Below, piece by piece: positions 5,969-7,035 of a stretch of DNA of 7,035 nt; positions within the stretch are counted from its first letter, which is position 1; each line of letters starts with the position of its first letter. The notes beneath the pieces are model-generated. The model had not been told where the DNA came from. It saw only the letters and a list, made by a program, of their open reading frames with translations, and did not search any database. Made by a program: the position numbers and the translations under genes. Origin of the DNA: Clostridiales bacterium (lineage in GTDB: Bacteria; Bacillota; Clostridia; Christensenellales; Aristaeellaceae); the NCBI GenBank assembly GCA_012514225.1, contig JAAZAQ010000361.1:1-7035 (forward strand), read 5' to 3'.

Positions 5969-6759
5969 TCCTGTACCTCCCCGCCCGCCCGGAACCACCG
6001 GCTCACGATTTCTTCGGCTTGTTCGGCGCAGGCTTTGCTCGCGGCGAATACGGCGGCGGGCTTCGTGAAGTCCAGCCGCGCGTTGTCCGCGTCCAGCAGG
6101 CGGAACACGCCGCCCGCCTCCGCGACCAGGATTTTGCCCGCCGCGTAGTCCCAGGGGGAGAGCGAATACTCGAAAAAGATATCCGCCCGCCCGCAGGCGA
6201 GGTAGGCCAGGTCCAGCGCGGCGGAGCCTGAGCGGCGGATGTCCGCGGCCTTCCGCATCAGTTCCTCCGCCGCCCGGAAGGTCGGGCGTACCAGGCCGGA
6301 TTCGTAGGGTGAGGTGCCGAACAGCGCCAGGGCCCGCCCGAAGGGAACTTCGGCGCAGCGGACGGGCTCCCCGTTTCTCCGCGTTCCCTTTCCCGCCCGG
6401 GCTGTGAACATCTCACCGCGGAAAGGATCGAACACCAGCCCCAGAAGCAGCTGATAATCCTCCGCGAGGGCGACGGATATGGCGGAGTGGTTCATGCCGC
6501 GCATGAAGTTGTAGGTGCCGTCAATCGGGTCCACGACCCAGGTGAGGCCGGGCCCCAGCGCCCTGTTTTCCTTCTCCTCGCCGTACAGCACGCTGCCCGG
6601 CAGCAGGGCGGTCAGCTCCCTCTCCAGCAAATCCTGCGTCCGCTTGTCCGCCTCGGTCACGAAGTTGGCGTGCCCCTCTTTCTGGCTGACGCCGCCCGCG
6701 CCCCCCTCCAGCATCACCCGGGAGGCTTTCCGGACGATGGCTTCCATGTGCTTTAGCAT
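5962..6759 (-). CDS. Inositol-monophosphatase-family phosphatase
   Basis: A 265-residue Mg-dependent, Li-sensitive-type sugar phosphatase fold, a normal family length. Key residues: E61/E62 (YGEEKE), D77 and D80 (VVDPIDGTYNF, the DPIDGT metal-binding signature), GSAALDLAYLACGRAD (178-193) and D204 (SPWDYAAGK, the second signature). Also present are ANFVTEAD (31-38) and the C-terminal LVAEAGG. Members hydrolyse inositol monophosphates, fructose 1,6-bisphosphate, PAP or histidinol phosphate; the sequence alone does not choose among these. The start at 6759 is supported by AAAGGA (6771-6766) with 6 nt spacing. The ATG at 6774 has no ribosome binding site and lies close to the predicted transcript start, and the ATG at 6747 would also leave the fold intact. 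The gene is first in a two-gene operon, its last codons overlapping the PHP-phosphatase gene (GAATGCTGA). Confidence 0.92.
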   Translation of the reverse strand: MLKHMEAIVRKASRVMLEGGAGGVSQKEGHANFVTEADKRTQDLLERELTALLPGSVLYGEEKENRALGPGLTWVVDPIDGTYNFMRGMNHSAISVALAEDYQLLLGLVFDPFRGEMFTARAGKGTRRNGEPVRCAEVPFGRALALFGTSPYESGLVRPTFRAAEELMRKAADIRRSGSAALDLAYLACGRADIFFEYSLSPWDYAAGKILVAEAGGVFRLLDADNARLDFTKPAAVFAASKACAEQAEEIVSRWFRAGGEVQEC

Positions 6760-6773
6760 CTGTTTTCCTTTCA

Positions 6774-6802
6774 TTGACGGAATAGGGGAAGTATAGCATG
6801 AT
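6774..6802 (+). promoter_or_regulatory. Candidate promoter of the TtcA-family gene
   Basis: -35 TTGACG (6774-6779, 5 of 6), a 17-bp spacer, -10 CATGAT (6797-6802, 4 of 6). Predicted start near 6809, with a leader of about 36 nt. It interleaves with the opposing promoter: that promoter's -10 lies inside this 17-bp spacer. Confidence 0.45.
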
Positions 6803-6818
6803 ACGGGGGCGCCTTCCA
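6790..6818 (-). promoter_or_regulatory. Promoter of the two-phosphatase operon
   Basis: On the minus strand: -10 TATACT (6795-6790, 5 of 6) with the extended -10 TGC directly upstream, a 17-bp spacer and a poor -35 (TGGAAG, 6818-6813, 3 of 6). Predicted start near 6783, giving a leader of about 24 nt with the AAAGGA ribosome binding site. The extended -10 probably compensates for the weak -35. Confidence 0.6.
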
Positions 6819-6844
6819 CGAAAGGGCGAAGAGGGAGGGGAACT

Positions 6845-7035
6845 GTGAGCCAGCCCGGGCGGATGGATACGGCGGAACACCTGCTGACCACGCGCTTCCG
6901 AAAGACAATCTGGGGTCCCTTCCTGGCGGCGGTCTCCCGCTACCGCATGGCGCAGCCGGGGGACCGCATCGCCGCCTGCCTGTCCGGCGGCAAGGACTCC
7001 CTGCTGATGGCCAAATGCCTGCAGACGCTGCAAAA
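6845..7035 (+). CDS. TtcA-family PP-loop ATPase, tRNA thiolation, 3' end missing
   Basis: Only the first 63 residues are visible. They contain the PP-loop SGGKDS (residues 47-52) that binds ATP and adenylates the target base, in the context GDRIAACLSGGKDSLLMAK typical of TtcA/TilS-like tRNA-modifying enzymes. The preceding region (TRFRKTIWGPFLAAVSRYRM) suits the TtcA family, which makes 2-thiocytidine at tRNA position 32 in E. coli; firmicute members may have other targets. The CxxC cluster motifs expected further on lie outside the window. The GTG at 6845 is preferred as start because GGAGG (6834-6838, within GGGAGGGG) is 6 nt upstream; an in-frame ATG at 6863 has no comparable site. Divergent from the phosphatase operon. 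TilS is a less likely alternative because TilS usually starts nearer the PP-loop. Confidence 0.83.
   Translation, partial: MSQPGRMDTAEHLLTTRFRKTIWGPFLAAVSRYRMAQPGDRIAACLSGGKDSLLMAKCLQTLQ

Noticed and set aside
5969..5998. Longer start for the PHP phosphatase (ATG 5998)
   Set aside because: Adds Gly/Arg-rich residues overlapping the upstream gene; the ATG at 5968 has GGAGG 7 nt upstream and begins directly before the PHP HxH motif.
5198..6148. 316-residue plus-strand open frame across the two phosphatase genes
   Set aside because: Spans the overlap of two well-supported minus-strand genes and has the low-complexity composition of an antisense shadow.

Overview
The window is dense, GC-rich bacterial DNA (by eye well above 60% GC) with eight protein-coding genes, two cut by the window edges. 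A Bacillus/Clostridium-type PurR, a clostridial-looking long-form PRPP synthetase and a PHP-type (HisJ/HisK) histidinol phosphatase point to a high-GC member of the Clostridia (Oscillospirales or Christensenellales-like). This is an inference from protein families; no rRNA or other marker gene is present. No tRNA, CRISPR array, insertion sequence or phage gene was seen.

Layout. (1) Positions 1-1228, minus strand: purR followed by pth (peptidyl-tRNA hydrolase, 3' end outside the window), overlapping by 4 bp as ATGA. (2) Positions 1229-1408: a divergent control region. It has a strong extended -10 promoter for purR, a 12-of-13 match to the Bacillus PurBox upstream of its -35, and a weaker extended -10 promoter for the rightward genes. 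(3) Positions 1409-5122, plus strand: four tightly packed genes, probably one operon. They encode an exported protein with two tandem Ig-like repeats and a C-terminal OB-like domain, a 403-residue ribose-phosphate pyrophosphokinase, a small coiled-coil protein with a C-terminal membrane anchor, and a small Gly/Ala-rich hydrophobic protein. (4) Positions 5144-6759, minus strand: an inositol-monophosphatase-family phosphatase followed by a PHP-family histidinol-phosphatase-like gene, overlapping by 7 bp. The two blocks converge at about 5122-5144. (5) Positions 6760-6844: a second divergent control region, with interleaved promoters. (6) Positions 6845 to the end, plus strand: the start of a TtcA-family PP-loop tRNA thiolase gene.

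How the genes connect. PRPP is the effector that releases Bacillus-type PurR from DNA, and the rightward operon encodes a PRPP synthetase. A repressor sensing PRPP and an enzyme making it are therefore transcribed away from one shared region that contains a PurBox. In Bacillus subtilis purR, prs and pth (spoVC) lie on one strand in one chromosomal segment. Here they remain neighbours, but rearranged and with unrelated genes mixed in. The HisJ-like protein is a second link to PRPP-consuming metabolism, since histidine synthesis starts from PRPP, though that connection is inferred.

The least explained part is the company kept by the PRPP synthetase: an exported repeat protein and two small membrane-associated proteins of unknown role.
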